NCBI GenBank assembly: GCA_017503305.1
Contig: JAFVTJ010000126.1
Coordinates: 1 to 10,920 of the forward strand
Source: Clostridia bacterium
GTDB lineage: Bacteria; Bacillota_A; Clostridia; Oscillospirales; Acutalibacteraceae
Reading direction: 5' to 3'
Length of the DNA stretch: 10,920 nt
The translations under genes and the position numbers were made by a program. The notes beneath the pieces were generated by a model. The model had not been told where the DNA came from. It did no database searches and saw only the letters and a program-made list of their open reading frames with translations. Below are positions 1-6,373 of this stretch, in pieces. Every line of letters starts with the position of its first letter. Positions within the stretch are counted from its first letter, which is position 1.

Positions 1-97
1 CAGGACCTACATCAGGGTTTTTTGCATGGTTAAACAATTCTTGGGCGTCATCCTCGCGTCAAGGGCGTAGAATAAGCCGTTTTGTTTCAAATATCAT
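1..97 (-). pseudogene. RimJ/RimL-type GNAT N-acetyltransferase, 5' end only, interrupted by an in-frame TGA
   Basis: The ATG at 97-95 reads MIFETKRLILRP, then TGA at 61-59, then REDDAQELFNHAKNPDVGP to the window edge. This is the typical N-terminus of the RimJ/RimL branch of GNAT acetyltransferases, which transfer acetyl from acetyl-CoA to amino groups. Family members normally read RPW-R/E-E-D-A here, so the TGA replaces a well-conserved Trp by a single G-to-A change from TGG. The ATG has a good AGGAG site six bases upstream and overlaps the end of the Nudix gene by 11 bases, so it was built as the third gene of that operon. The reading frame is intact on both sides of the TGA, which suggests a recent nonsense mutation or a base-call error. 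TGA recoding is unlikely: Trp is TGG in neighbouring genes and four genes here end at TGA. The rest of the gene lies outside the window. Confidence 0.75.
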
Positions 98-638
98 AAT
101 TTGCTCCTATATTGTCTAATATCTCTTTAGCACGTTCCAATATTGGCATTTCTCTTTTAGCGATAAGACTACCAAGCTTTGTAGCAAAGCACTTTTTATA
201 TTCAACCACCGCTTCTTTATAAGTTAATTTTAAGGTAGATAGATGGAATTTTTTAATTTCCTCATCCGTTAATTCTTTTTCGCTGAAAGATACCGCTTTG
301 CACAAAAAGTAATGGTTAATATTGTGGCGATGAATAAGATTATAATAATCCTCAACCACACCAATTTTACACACAATTTCAACGTTTGCGCCTAGTTCTT
401 CCCTAGCCTCTCTTTTAACTGCAGTGTGCAAATCCTCGCTATCTTCAACACCGCCGCCCGCCGTTTCAATAAAAGTGCCCTTTCCAAAAAGGTCGTCGCG
501 TTCCATACGATTAAAGTAAAAAAGTCCCGCTTCATCAAAAACGATTGCTCTTGCGATCAGTCTATCGTGGTCGGTAAATTCAAAAGGCCACTCGTTATCC
601 TGCAAATGCAATAAAAGTTCCGAATTTTTTTCACTCAT
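87..638 (-). CDS. Nudix hydrolase
   Basis: This 183-residue protein is probably a cytoplasmic Mg2+-dependent pyrophosphohydrolase of nucleoside-diphosphate-linked compounds; the substrate cannot be read from the sequence. A complete Nudix box (GX5EX7REUXEEXGU) spans residues 62-84: G62, E68, R76-E77-A78, E80-E81, G83. The metal-binding glutamates are therefore present. The N-terminal segment MSEKNSELLLHLQDNEWPFE precedes the Nudix strand ARAIVFDEAGLFYFNR. The C-terminal part (about 115-183) is charged and helical and has no domain I recognise. The ATG at 638 has a GGAG site in the 17-base gap after the rhodanese gene. The gene ends at TGA (89-87) and overlaps the next gene's start by 11 bases, so rhodanese, Nudix and acetyltransferase look co-transcribed. 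The family call is firm; any 'MutT' or ADP-ribose specificity would be a guess. Confidence 0.9.
   Translation of the reverse strand: MSEKNSELLLHLQDNEWPFEFTDHDRLIARAIVFDEAGLFYFNRMERDDLFGKGTFIETAGGGVEDSEDLHTAVKREAREELGANVEIVCKIGVVEDYYNLIHRHNINHYFLCKAVSFSEKELTDEEIKKFHLSTLKLTYKEAVVEYKKCFATKLGSLIAKREMPILERAKEILDNIGANYDI
104..108 (-). promoter_or_regulatory. Ribosome binding site of the interrupted acetyltransferase
   Basis: The minus strand reads AGGAG at 108-104, six bases ahead of the ATG at 97-95 and inside the last codons of the Nudix gene. It supports 97 as the real start of the interrupted acetyltransferase reading frame and shows that the gene's translation signal is undamaged. Confidence 0.7.
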
Positions 639-655
639 TGCCTACGCTCCACAAA

Positions 656-1054
656 TCACTTAACAATCTCATAAGGCCAGTCGATAATGCCACCGAATTC
701 TTTTACATTGGTGTAGCCGAGCTTTACAAGTTCTTCAGATGCGATTTTGCTACGTCTACCGCTTCGGCAGTAAACAAGAATTAGCGCATCCTTGTCAGGT
801 AATTGTTGTTCGGCTCGGTTAGCAATTTCATATTCGGGGATCAAGATTGCATTCTCAATATGCCCCTCAGCGAATTCTTCATCAGTACGGGCATCAATAA
901 TAATGTAATCCTGTTGCGTTTCCATAATATTTTTGGCTTCTTTAGCAGTAATTTGTTCGTAAGTGACATTATTTTCGCTATCCTGACAAGCAGTTAAACC
1001 GAAAAGCGAAAGTGAAATTAAAAACATTATAATCAATCCTTTGAGTTTTTTCAT
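656..1054 (-). CDS. Rhodanese-like sulfurtransferase lipoprotein
   Basis: This 132-residue protein carries a signal peptide of the lipoprotein type: MKKLKG, a hydrophobic stretch at about 7-20, then the lipobox LTAC with the lipidated cysteine at C23. It should be exported and anchored to the outer face of the membrane. The rest (about 32-131) is a single rhodanese domain: IIIDARTDEEFAEGHIENAI at about 51-70, an active-site cysteine at C96 in the loop CRSGRRS, and the usual end GGIIDWPYE. Rhodanese domains carry sulfane sulfur as a persulfide on that cysteine, but the physiological partner of exported single-domain forms is generally not known. The gene is the first of a short operon; its ATG at 1054 has an AGGTG site eight bases upstream and a clear promoter just before that. 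It ends at TGA (658-656). Confidence 0.92.
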   Translation of the reverse strand: MKKLKGLIIMFLISLSLFGLTACQDSENNVTYEQITAKEAKNIMETQQDYIIIDARTDEEFAEGHIENAILIPEYEIANRAEQQLPDKDALILVYCRSGRRSKIASEELVKLGYTNVKEFGGIIDWPYEIVK

Positions 1055-1062
1055 AGTATTTG

Positions 1063-1067
1063 CACCT
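1063..1067 (-). promoter_or_regulatory. Ribosome binding site of the rhodanese lipoprotein gene
   Basis: The minus strand reads AGGTG at 1067-1063, eight bases from the ATG. With the -10 box ending at 1075, transcription would start near 1068. The ribosome binding site would then lie almost at the very 5' end of the message, giving a leader of only about 14 bases. Confidence 0.6.
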
Positions 1068-1074
1068 CATAGGT

Positions 1075-1103
1075 ATTATAGCACAGTTTTTATATTTACT
1101 CAA
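1075..1103 (-). promoter_or_regulatory. Sigma-A-type promoter of the rhodanese-Nudix-acetyltransferase operon
   Basis: On the minus strand a -35 box TTGAGT (1103-1098) is followed by a 17-base spacer and a perfect -10 box TATAAT (1080-1075). A TG two bases before the -10 box gives an extended -10. AT-rich sequence upstream (about 1105-1165) could act as an UP element. The start site would fall near 1068. This is the only convincing promoter I see in the window. It sits between the terminator of the long operon and the rhodanese start, so the two units are transcribed separately. Confidence 0.8.
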
Positions 1104-1168
1104 TTTCTTATTTTTAAAACTTATAATTCAAATTGATAATATATAAACGTTACTTTAATTTAAATAAC

Positions 1169-1196
1169 AACCGCCGAAGTTTACACTTCAGCGGTT
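1169..1196 (-). terminator. Rho-independent terminator of the long operon
   Basis: A 12-base-pair hairpin (arms 1169-1180 and 1185-1196) lies just after the stop codon of the six-helix membrane protein gene. Read on the minus strand, the stem is fully paired with one G-U wobble and is closed by a GUAA tetraloop, a GNRA-type stable loop. On the plus strand the same position is a C-A mismatch, so the hairpin fits minus-strand RNA better. A U-rich but imperfect tail (GTTGTTATTT) follows, and an A-rich run precedes the stem. The plus-strand tail is also T-rich, but no plus-strand gene ends here. Confidence 0.8.
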
Positions 1197-1202
1197 TCTG
1201 TT

Positions 1203-1850
1203 TTATTTAAAAATTTTTCTTTTTAAGTAATCAACCAAAAGACTTAAAAGATAGATAATAGTAGCGAAAAACAGTACTAGAAGCAAAAGGGCTATTGACC
1301 AAATAACGGTAGTTTTTATAGGTTGATAAGTAACCCTAAGGAAAAAATACGGTCCGTCAACCTTGCCTAAGATATTGAATATCACCATAAACAGTCCGTA
1401 AATAATGGTTGCACCAAGCGGCAAAAGCAAAACCTTCTTTTTTGAGAAATGCGGTTCTAAACAAAGGTATGAAAACAAGGTTATAATTGGTGCCAAGGTG
1501 TGATGATAAAGCCCATAGCCACTAAACAATAAACTATCTTTTAAATGCGGCGAATGTGGTACCAAAACAAAAATTGTGATAAGCATTGTCATTAAAAGCA
1601 TTGTGGCGCTTAAAAATCTTAATGCCGACAACCAATTAGGAAACTCGCAACTTGTTGATTTAAATTTAATTATCAAATAAACCAAAGCAACCGCCGCCGA
1701 TAAAAGCGCAATTAAGTTTGAAATTTCGGTATAGTATATGAAAATACCGGTGCCAAGACTTCTAAAAGTCAAGCCAAAGCCCTTGATTTCAATAAAAACG
1801 GTTATAAGCATTAAAAGGCTTAAAATAATTTTGCGTATTTTAGTTAGCAT
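1203..1850 (-). CDS. Six-helix membrane protein, Pr6Pr-like
   Basis: This 215-residue protein is almost wholly hydrophobic, with about six predicted membrane helices at roughly 7-25, 39-62, 78-98, 112-131, 139-161 and 179-206. It has short loops and a basic C-terminal tail (LKRKIFK). The spacing of helices, a Tyr-Thr-Glu-x-Ser-Asn-Leu segment in helix 2 (about 40-46) and a His-His pair in LYHHTLAP (116-117) recall the Pr6Pr/TMEM164-like six-helix families. That placement is by resemblance only, and the biochemical role is unknown. Its ATG at 1850 is seven bases after the preceding gene's TGA, with AGG overlapping that stop. It is the last gene before the terminator at 1169-1196. No signal for export or catalysis other than the conserved histidines is visible. 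Confidence 0.7.
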   Translation of the reverse strand: MLTKIRKIILSLLMLITVFIEIKGFGLTFRSLGTGIFIYYTEISNLIALLSAAVALVYLIIKFKSTSCEFPNWLSALRFLSATMLLMTMLITIFVLVPHSPHLKDSLLFSGYGLYHHTLAPIITLFSYLCLEPHFSKKKVLLLPLGATIIYGLFMVIFNILGKVDGPYFFLRVTYQPIKTTVIWSIALLLLVLFFATIIYLLSLLVDYLKRKIFK

Positions 1851-1857
1851 ATAAACC

Positions 1858-2178
1858 TCATTTTCTGTAGTAAGTGTAATATGCGGTTACGTTGTCGTAC
1901 TGACCGGTAACAGTATTTTGTCCTTCTACAGTAACACCGTCGCCACTCATTAAAAGGTAATACTTGGAATCAGCAATTTTACAATTAAAAACGTCGATTT
2001 CACCGCATATTATACGAATATATTCACCCAAAACAGCTATTCTGCCACTTTTACCAACAATCTCGTAAGAAAAACTACCGTCAGGCTTTTGAATTCGCTT
2101 TGTAACATACTTCAATTCCCTGCCGTCAAAGGTTTTTAAAAGATTGTCATTTTTACGTTTGCGACTAAAAAATCCCAT
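1858..2178 (-). CDS. Hypothetical protein, 106 residues
   Basis: I do not recognise this protein. It begins with a strongly basic segment ([11 protein letters not shown]) and then looks rich in beta strands: GRELKYVTKRI, YEIVGKSGRIAVLG, EYIRIICGEIDVFNCKI, YYLLMSGDGVTVEG. It ends with a tyrosine-rich tail (TAYYTYYRK). It has no signal peptide, membrane helix or cysteine pair typical of a metal site, so a small cytoplasmic protein is likely. Its ATG shares one base with the TAA of tyrS (TAATG), and a GAGG site lies in the tyrS end, so translation is probably coupled to tyrS. It ends at TGA seven bases before the membrane protein gene. The reading frame is real judging by the coupling and the start signal. 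Function is open. Confidence 0.8.
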   Translation of the reverse strand: MGFFSRKRKNDNLLKTFDGRELKYVTKRIQKPDGSFSYEIVGKSGRIAVLGEYIRIICGEIDVFNCKIADSKYYLLMSGDGVTVEGQNTVTGQYDNVTAYYTYYRK

Positions 2179-3401
2179 TATTTTACCTCAAACTTAACGA
2201 AGTTTTTCTTACCCTTTTTAAGAATTACCTGTTCAGCAAAATCTTCTACAGTCAAAGCGTGAGAAGCATCGGTAATTTTTTGGTCGTTAATGCTAACGCC
2301 GCCCTGTTGAACAAGACGTCTTGCTTCGCCATTAGAAGCTGCAAGGCCTGCTTTTACCATCATAGCAAGAACACCGATTTTACCGTCGATAAAGTCATCG
2401 TTTGATAATTCGGTAGTGGGCATATTTTCGTGAGCACCTGCACCGCCAAATACTGCGCGAGCGGTAGTTTGAGCCTTTTCGGCTTCTTCTTCGCCGTGAA
2501 CAAGCTTTGTGAGCTCGTAAGCTAAAATTTCCTTAGCGGTGTTAAGCTGAGCGCCTTCCCAAGAATCCATCTTGTCAATTTCTTCAAGTGGTAAGAAGGT
2601 AAGCATACGGATACACTTCAAAACGTCAGCGTCAGCAACGTTGCGCCAGTATTGATAGAATTCGTAAGGGCTTGTCTTTTTGGGGTCAAGCCATACAGCA
2701 CCGCCAACGGTTTTACCCATCTTCTTGCCTTCAGAATTAAGGAGTAAGGTAATAGTCATAGCGTAAGCGTCTTTACCGAGCTTTTTACGGATAAGCTCAG
2801 TGCCGCCAAGCATATTTGACCATTGGTCGTCACCGCCGAACTGCATATTACAGCCGTATTCCTTGAACAAATGATAGAAGTCGTAGCTTTGCATAATCAT
2901 ATAGTTGAATTCAAGGAAAGAAAGACCCTTTTCCATTCTTTGCTTGTAACATTCAGCACGAAGCATATTATTAACCGAGAAGCAAGCGCCAACCTCACGC
3001 AAAAGGTCGATATAATTAAGCTTTAAAAGCCAGTCAGCGTTGTTAACCATTTGCGCCTTGCCTTCGCCAAATTCAATAAACTTGCTCATTTGCTCTTTAA
3101 AGCAGTCGCAGTTGTGTTGAATTTGTTCAGCAGTCATCATAGAGCGCATATCAGTTCTGCCAGAAGGGTCGCCAATGTGACCTGTACCGCCACCGATAAG
3201 TGCGATAGGCTTGTTGCCTGCCATTTGAAGACGCTTCATAAGGCAAAGAGCCATAAAGTGACCAACGTGCAAGCTATCGGCAGTAGGGTCAAAGCCAATG
3301 TAGAATGTGGCTTTACCTTCGTTAATAAGTTCCTTAATTTCTTCTTCATCGGTAACCTGTGCTATAAGACCACGGGCTACGAGTTCGTCATAAATCTTCA
3401 T
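2178..3401 (-). CDS. tyrS: Tyrosine--tRNA ligase
   Basis: This class I aminoacyl-tRNA synthetase attaches tyrosine to tRNA-Tyr in the cytoplasm. Its 407 residues are full length for the bacterial enzyme. The HIGH-type motif is HVGH at 45-48 after [11 protein letters not shown]. The nucleotide region [16 protein letters not shown] covers 71-86, the tyrosine pocket includes QSYDF at 171-175 and QFGGDDQW at 187-194, and the KMSKS-type loop is KMGKT at 227-231. A C-terminal S4-like RNA-binding domain (about 343-407) carries [17 protein letters not shown]. Its ATG lies two bases after the recN stop, with AGGAG inside the recN end, so it is expressed from the long operon. There is no leader and hence no T-box, although many Firmicute tyrS genes have one. 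Nothing suggests truncation. Confidence 0.98.
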   Translation of the reverse strand: MKIYDELVARGLIAQVTDEEEIKELINEGKATFYIGFDPTADSLHVGHFMALCLMKRLQMAGNKPIALIGGGTGHIGDPSGRTDMRSMMTAEQIQHNCDCFKEQMSKFIEFGEGKAQMVNNADWLLKLNYIDLLREVGACFSVNNMLRAECYKQRMEKGLSFLEFNYMIMQSYDFYHLFKEYGCNMQFGGDDQWSNMLGGTELIRKKLGKDAYAMTITLLLNSEGKKMGKTVGGAVWLDPKKTSPYEFYQYWRNVADADVLKCIRMLTFLPLEEIDKMDSWEGAQLNTAKEILAYELTKLVHGEEEAEKAQTTARAVFGGAGAHENMPTTELSNDDFIDGKIGVLAMMVKAGLAASNGEARRLVQQGGVSINDQKITDASHALTVEDFAEQVILKKGKKNFVKFEVK

Positions 3402-3403
3402 TT

Positions 3404-5065
3404 TTAATTACTCCTATCCAACAATTCCTTTGCAGAATTATATAAATTTTCTGTTATATTTGTACCCGACATTATGCGGGCGATTTCACCAATTTTTCGC
3501 TCATAATCAAGTGCGGTAACCTTAGTAAAGGTATGGTTTTCCTTTACGGTTTTTTCAATAAGCAAATGCTCGTTAGCGACTGCGGCAATTTGGGCCAAGT
3601 GGGTTACACAAATTACCTGACGTTTTGTAGCAACGTTTTTAAGCTGTGTTGCAACCTTGCCAGCCGTAATACCGCTAATACCAGTATCGATTTCGTCAAA
3701 AATCATTGTGCCAACGTTATCTTTATCCAAAAGCACGCTCTTAATACTAAGCATAACGCGCGATAATTCGCCGCCTGAGGCGATTTTATGTAGCGGCTTT
3801 AAGGTTTCACCCGCATTGGCAGAAATCAAAAATTCGGCACTGTCACAGCCGTTTTTTGTATATTTACCCTGGGTAATAGCGGCACTAAACTTAACGTTCG
3901 GCATATTGAGATATTCTAAAATGCCGCAAACCTTATTAGAAAAATCAAGCGCAGCGGCAGTTCGGCTTTGCGAAAGCGTTTCTCCCTTTTCAACAAGGCG
4001 ATTTTTAGATTGATCCAAAAGAATCGCAAGTTCTGAAATGCGATTTTCCGAAAAAGCAATTTTTTCAAGCTCGGCATTGGCGTTATCCAAATATTCAAGC
4101 ATTTCTTCTTCGCTATTTCCGTATTTTACCATAAGACGCGATAACAAATCAAGCCTTGCGCTAATTTTGTCGGGATCAAGATCGGAATATTCGGTATTGC
4201 TTAAAAAAGAATCAATTTCTGCCCTGGCATCTTCAATAGCTGTAAGCGCTTCATTAAGCTTTGAAAGGCTATTGTCAAAATTATTGCCTTGAATATTTTT
4301 CAAAAGCTTGAGTGAATTGTTTATTTGCGTAACTGCACCATCAGTATCGTCGGTACCGCTTAAGAGATAGTCAATACCTTTAAGTGAATTAATCGTTTTT
4401 TCAATATTTTGCGAAATTGCCAATTTTTCTTTTAAATCAGCAATTTCCCCAACCTTTATGCTCGCTTGCTCCAATTCACTTATTTGATATTTAAGCAAAT
4501 CAAGTTTTCTCGCCTTTTCATCCTCATCCATTTGCAAAGCCACAAGCTCTTTACGGATTTTGTTAAGCTCTTTAAATTCGGCATAATATTCATCAATAAG
4601 TTGCGAATTTTCGGCAATGGCATCAATATAGGAAAGATGCATATTAGGGTCTAATAAAAACTGATTATCGTGCTGACCGTGTATATTGATTAAATTTTTA
4701 GCAATTTCTTTTAAAACAGTTGCGGTTACGGGAATATTATTAATTTTAATAATACCCTTGCCGGTAAGACTAAGCTTACGAGTTATAACAATATTCCCAT
4801 CGTCATCAGGCGTAATATCATTATCATTCAAAGCGTTAACTGTTTGATGATTTAAATCGCCAAAAACAGCCGAAACAAGAGCGCTATCGCACCCTGTTCT
4901 AATTAAATCCTTAGAAGTGCGCTCGCCCAAAACAGCGTTTATGGCATCAATTAAAATTGATTTACCTGCACCCGTTTCACCCGTTAATACGTTAAAGCCG
5001 GATTTAAATTCAATATCAGTTTGCTCAATAACCGCAATATTTTCAATATGTAAAAATTTTAACAT
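3404..5065 (-). CDS. recN: DNA repair protein RecN
   Basis: RecN is an SMC-like ATPase that acts early in double-strand-break repair by gathering or holding broken DNA ends. At 553 residues it is full length. The Walker A motif GETGAGKS is at 29-36 and the Q-loop region [15 protein letters not shown] follows in the N-terminal head. A long central charged region (about 165-380) forms the coiled coil. The C-terminal head has the ABC signature SGGELSR, Walker [14 protein letters not shown] and the H-loop [10 protein letters not shown]. The ATG at 5065 comes 19 bases after argR, with a GGCGGA-type site. I see no LexA-like operator in that gap, so expression appears tied to the operon rather than to its own SOS promoter. 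It is followed by tyrS, not by spoIVB as in Bacillus subtilis. Confidence 0.98.
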   Translation of the reverse strand: MLKFLHIENIAVIEQTDIEFKSGFNVLTGETGAGKSILIDAINAVLGERTSKDLIRTGCDSALVSAVFGDLNHQTVNALNDNDITPDDDGNIVITRKLSLTGKGIIKINNIPVTATVLKEIAKNLINIHGQHDNQFLLDPNMHLSYIDAIAENSQLIDEYYAEFKELNKIRKELVALQMDEDEKARKLDLLKYQISELEQASIKVGEIADLKEKLAISQNIEKTINSLKGIDYLLSGTDDTDGAVTQINNSLKLLKNIQGNNFDNSLSKLNEALTAIEDARAEIDSFLSNTEYSDLDPDKISARLDLLSRLMVKYGNSEEEMLEYLDNANAELEKIAFSENRISELAILLDQSKNRLVEKGETLSQSRTAAALDFSNKVCGILEYLNMPNVKFSAAITQGKYTKNGCDSAEFLISANAGETLKPLHKIASGGELSRVMLSIKSVLLDKDNVGTMIFDEIDTGISGITAGKVATQLKNVATKRQVICVTHLAQIAAVANEHLLIEKTVKENHTFTKVTALDYERKIGEIARIMSGTNITENLYNSAKELLDRSN

Positions 5066-5084
5066 AAAAAATTCCGCCGTTATA

Positions 5085-5522
5085 TTATAAAATGTTATTA
5101 ATTTGCTCTACCAAGGTTTTAGAGTCTTCAACACTGTGTGTTACAACAATGATAGTATCATCACCTGCAAGCGAGCCTAGCATATATTCATGGAAAATAT
5201 CATCCAAGGCAACACATGCACCCGAAGCCATACCGGTGCGACATTTAATAACCACGTTATTAAGTGCATAATCAACCGATAAAACCGAGCTTGTAAAAAT
5301 ATTTCTTTGGGTATTATCGCTACGAATATTATTAGTTACGTAACGATAATTGCCCTCCTTATCGCGACTTTTATAAAGCTTTAACTCCTTAATATCACGC
5401 GAAACGGTAGATTGTGTAACGTCAAAGCCCAAATTCAAAAGCTCGTTTTGCAAATCTTCCTGTGTGAAAATAATTTTAGATTTAATAATATCAATTATTT
5501 GTTTTTGTCGTGTATGTTTCAC
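5085..5522 (-). CDS. argR: Arginine repressor ArgR (AhrC)
   Basis: ArgR is an arginine-dependent hexameric transcription factor that represses arginine synthesis genes and, in Firmicutes, can activate catabolism. Its 145 residues are typical. The N-terminal winged helix-turn-helix (about 1-70) carries the recognition helix TQSTVSRDIKELKL at 36-49, with Ser and Arg at 41-42 as in the family. The C-terminal oligomerisation and arginine-binding domain (about 75-145) has RTGMASGACVALDD and the GDDT motif at 120-123, whose aspartates bind arginine in characterised homologues. The start is GTG at 5522-5520, two bases after nadK, with AGGAG nine bases upstream inside the last nadK codons. No clear ARG box is visible within the window, so its targets must lie elsewhere. 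It sits in the conserved place before recN. Confidence 0.97.
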   Translation of the reverse strand: MKHTRQKQIIDIIKSKIIFTQEDLQNELLNLGFDVTQSTVSRDIKELKLYKSRDKEGNYRYVTNNIRSDNTQRNIFTSSVLSVDYALNNVVIKCRTGMASGACVALDDIFHEYMLGSLAGDDTIIVVTHSVEDSKTLVEQINNIL

Positions 5523-5524
5523 GG

Positions 5525-6370
5525 TTAAAAGCTCCTACTATCGTTAAATTTTATTGAAAGCGTTTTATAAAACGAGCGGTCATTAAGACGAATAAGCTTA
5601 ACCGCTATTTTAGATTTGGTAATCTTAATTTTGGTATAAGGTTTAACGTTTGCAACCTTTCTGCCGTCAACCGTCAAATAAATTTCGGTACGCTTTTTAG
5701 AAAAAGACTTTAGCGTAATTTCGTTATTAACGCCAAGTAAAATCGGCTTAGCCGAAAGCGAGTGTGAACAAATAGGAGTAATGCAAATATTCTCGGTTGA
5801 GGGGTCAATAATCGGTCCCCCTGCCGACATAGAGTAGGCTGTAGAGCCTGTAGGAGTAGAAATTATAAGACCATCAGCCAAATAATTTATGGTGTCGCGA
5901 CCAACCGAAACCGAAATATCAATTATACGTGAAATAAAGCCACTTGTTATAACTGCATCGTTAAGCGCGGAAAATTCGTTAACCTTTTCGCCGTTTTCAA
6001 AAACCTCAACGTTAAGCATCATACGCTCTTCAACGTTATATTCATTGTTAATAAGCTTAGGAATTAAGTAAAGCTCATTTTGTTCAATATTGGCGAGATA
6101 ACCCATTCTACCGGCGTTTATACCCAAAACCGGCTTGTTATCAAGTGCGGCGCGCTTAGCGTAACGAATAATTGTGCCATCGCCACCAATTGTTATCACA
6201 AAGTCGGCTAAGCGATATAATTCATCCTCGGGCGCGGTTTTAAAATTGGGAGAGCAAATTGTATCGGGCAAATAAGCATCAATGCCTTCTTTTTTCAAAA
6301 GTAAGCCCAGTTTTTCAACAACCTGTGCCGAACCGCGTTTATCAAGGTTTGGCAAAACCGCAACTGTCAT
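5525..6370 (-). CDS. nadK: NAD kinase
   Basis: NAD kinase phosphorylates NAD+ at the 2'-hydroxyl of the adenosine ribose to give NADP+, using ATP or polyphosphate; it is a soluble enzyme. The 281 residues match the family. The GGDGT motif is at 62-66, followed by GINAGRMGYL at 83-92. ALND at 135-138 supplies the Asn-Asp pair that contacts NAD, and the glycine-rich region DGLIISTPTGSTAYSMSAGG spans 166-185. LTVDGR at 232-237 belongs to the C-terminal beta domain. ATG at 6370 is three bases after the tlyA stop with a strong GGAGGG site. Placement between tlyA and argR is usual in Clostridia but not in Bacillus subtilis, which supports the taxon guess. NADPH supply fits the neighbouring isoprenoid genes, though a direct link is only inference. 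Confidence 0.97.
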   Translation of the reverse strand: MTVAVLPNLDKRGSAQVVEKLGLLLKKEGIDAYLPDTICSPNFKTAPEDELYRLADFVITIGGDGTIIRYAKRAALDNKPVLGINAGRMGYLANIEQNELYLIPKLINNEYNVEERMMLNVEVFENGEKVNEFSALNDAVITSGFISRIIDISVSVGRDTINYLADGLIISTPTGSTAYSMSAGGPIIDPSTENICITPICSHSLSAKPILLGVNNEITLKSFSKKRTEIYLTVDGRKVANVKPYTKIKITKSKIAVKLIRLNDRSFYKTLSIKFNDSRSF

Positions 6371-6373
6371 AAA

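Noticed and set aside
59..61. TGA read as tryptophan (genetic code 4) or as selenocysteine
   Set aside because: The core genes are intact under the standard code, Trp is TGG, and four genes in the window end at TGA. The family residue here is Trp, not Cys, and I see no SECIS-like hairpin after the TGA.
1121..1139. Imperfect AT-rich inverted repeat upstream of the rhodanese promoter, considered as an operator
   Set aside because: The two halves match at only part of the positions, and the sequence is so AT-rich that such symmetry is expected by chance. It does not resemble an ARG box closely.
1169..1196. The hairpin as a terminator for plus-strand transcription
   Set aside because: Its T-rich tail would suit that strand, but there is no plus-strand gene, and the stem has a mismatch on that strand that becomes a G-U pair on the minus strand.
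3051..3407. 118-codon plus-strand open frame opposite tyrS
   Set aside because: It lies wholly antisense to a clear, full-length tyrS, has no recognisable protein features and no convincing ribosome site. It is a shadow frame.
3657..4013. 118-codon plus-strand open frame opposite recN
   Set aside because: It is antisense to the conserved C-terminal head of recN, and its serine-rich composition is typical of a reversed coding strand.
5066..5084. Possible SOS (LexA) operator ahead of recN
   Set aside because: The 19-base gap contains only AT-rich sequence and a GGCGGA site; no CGAAC-type palindrome is present.
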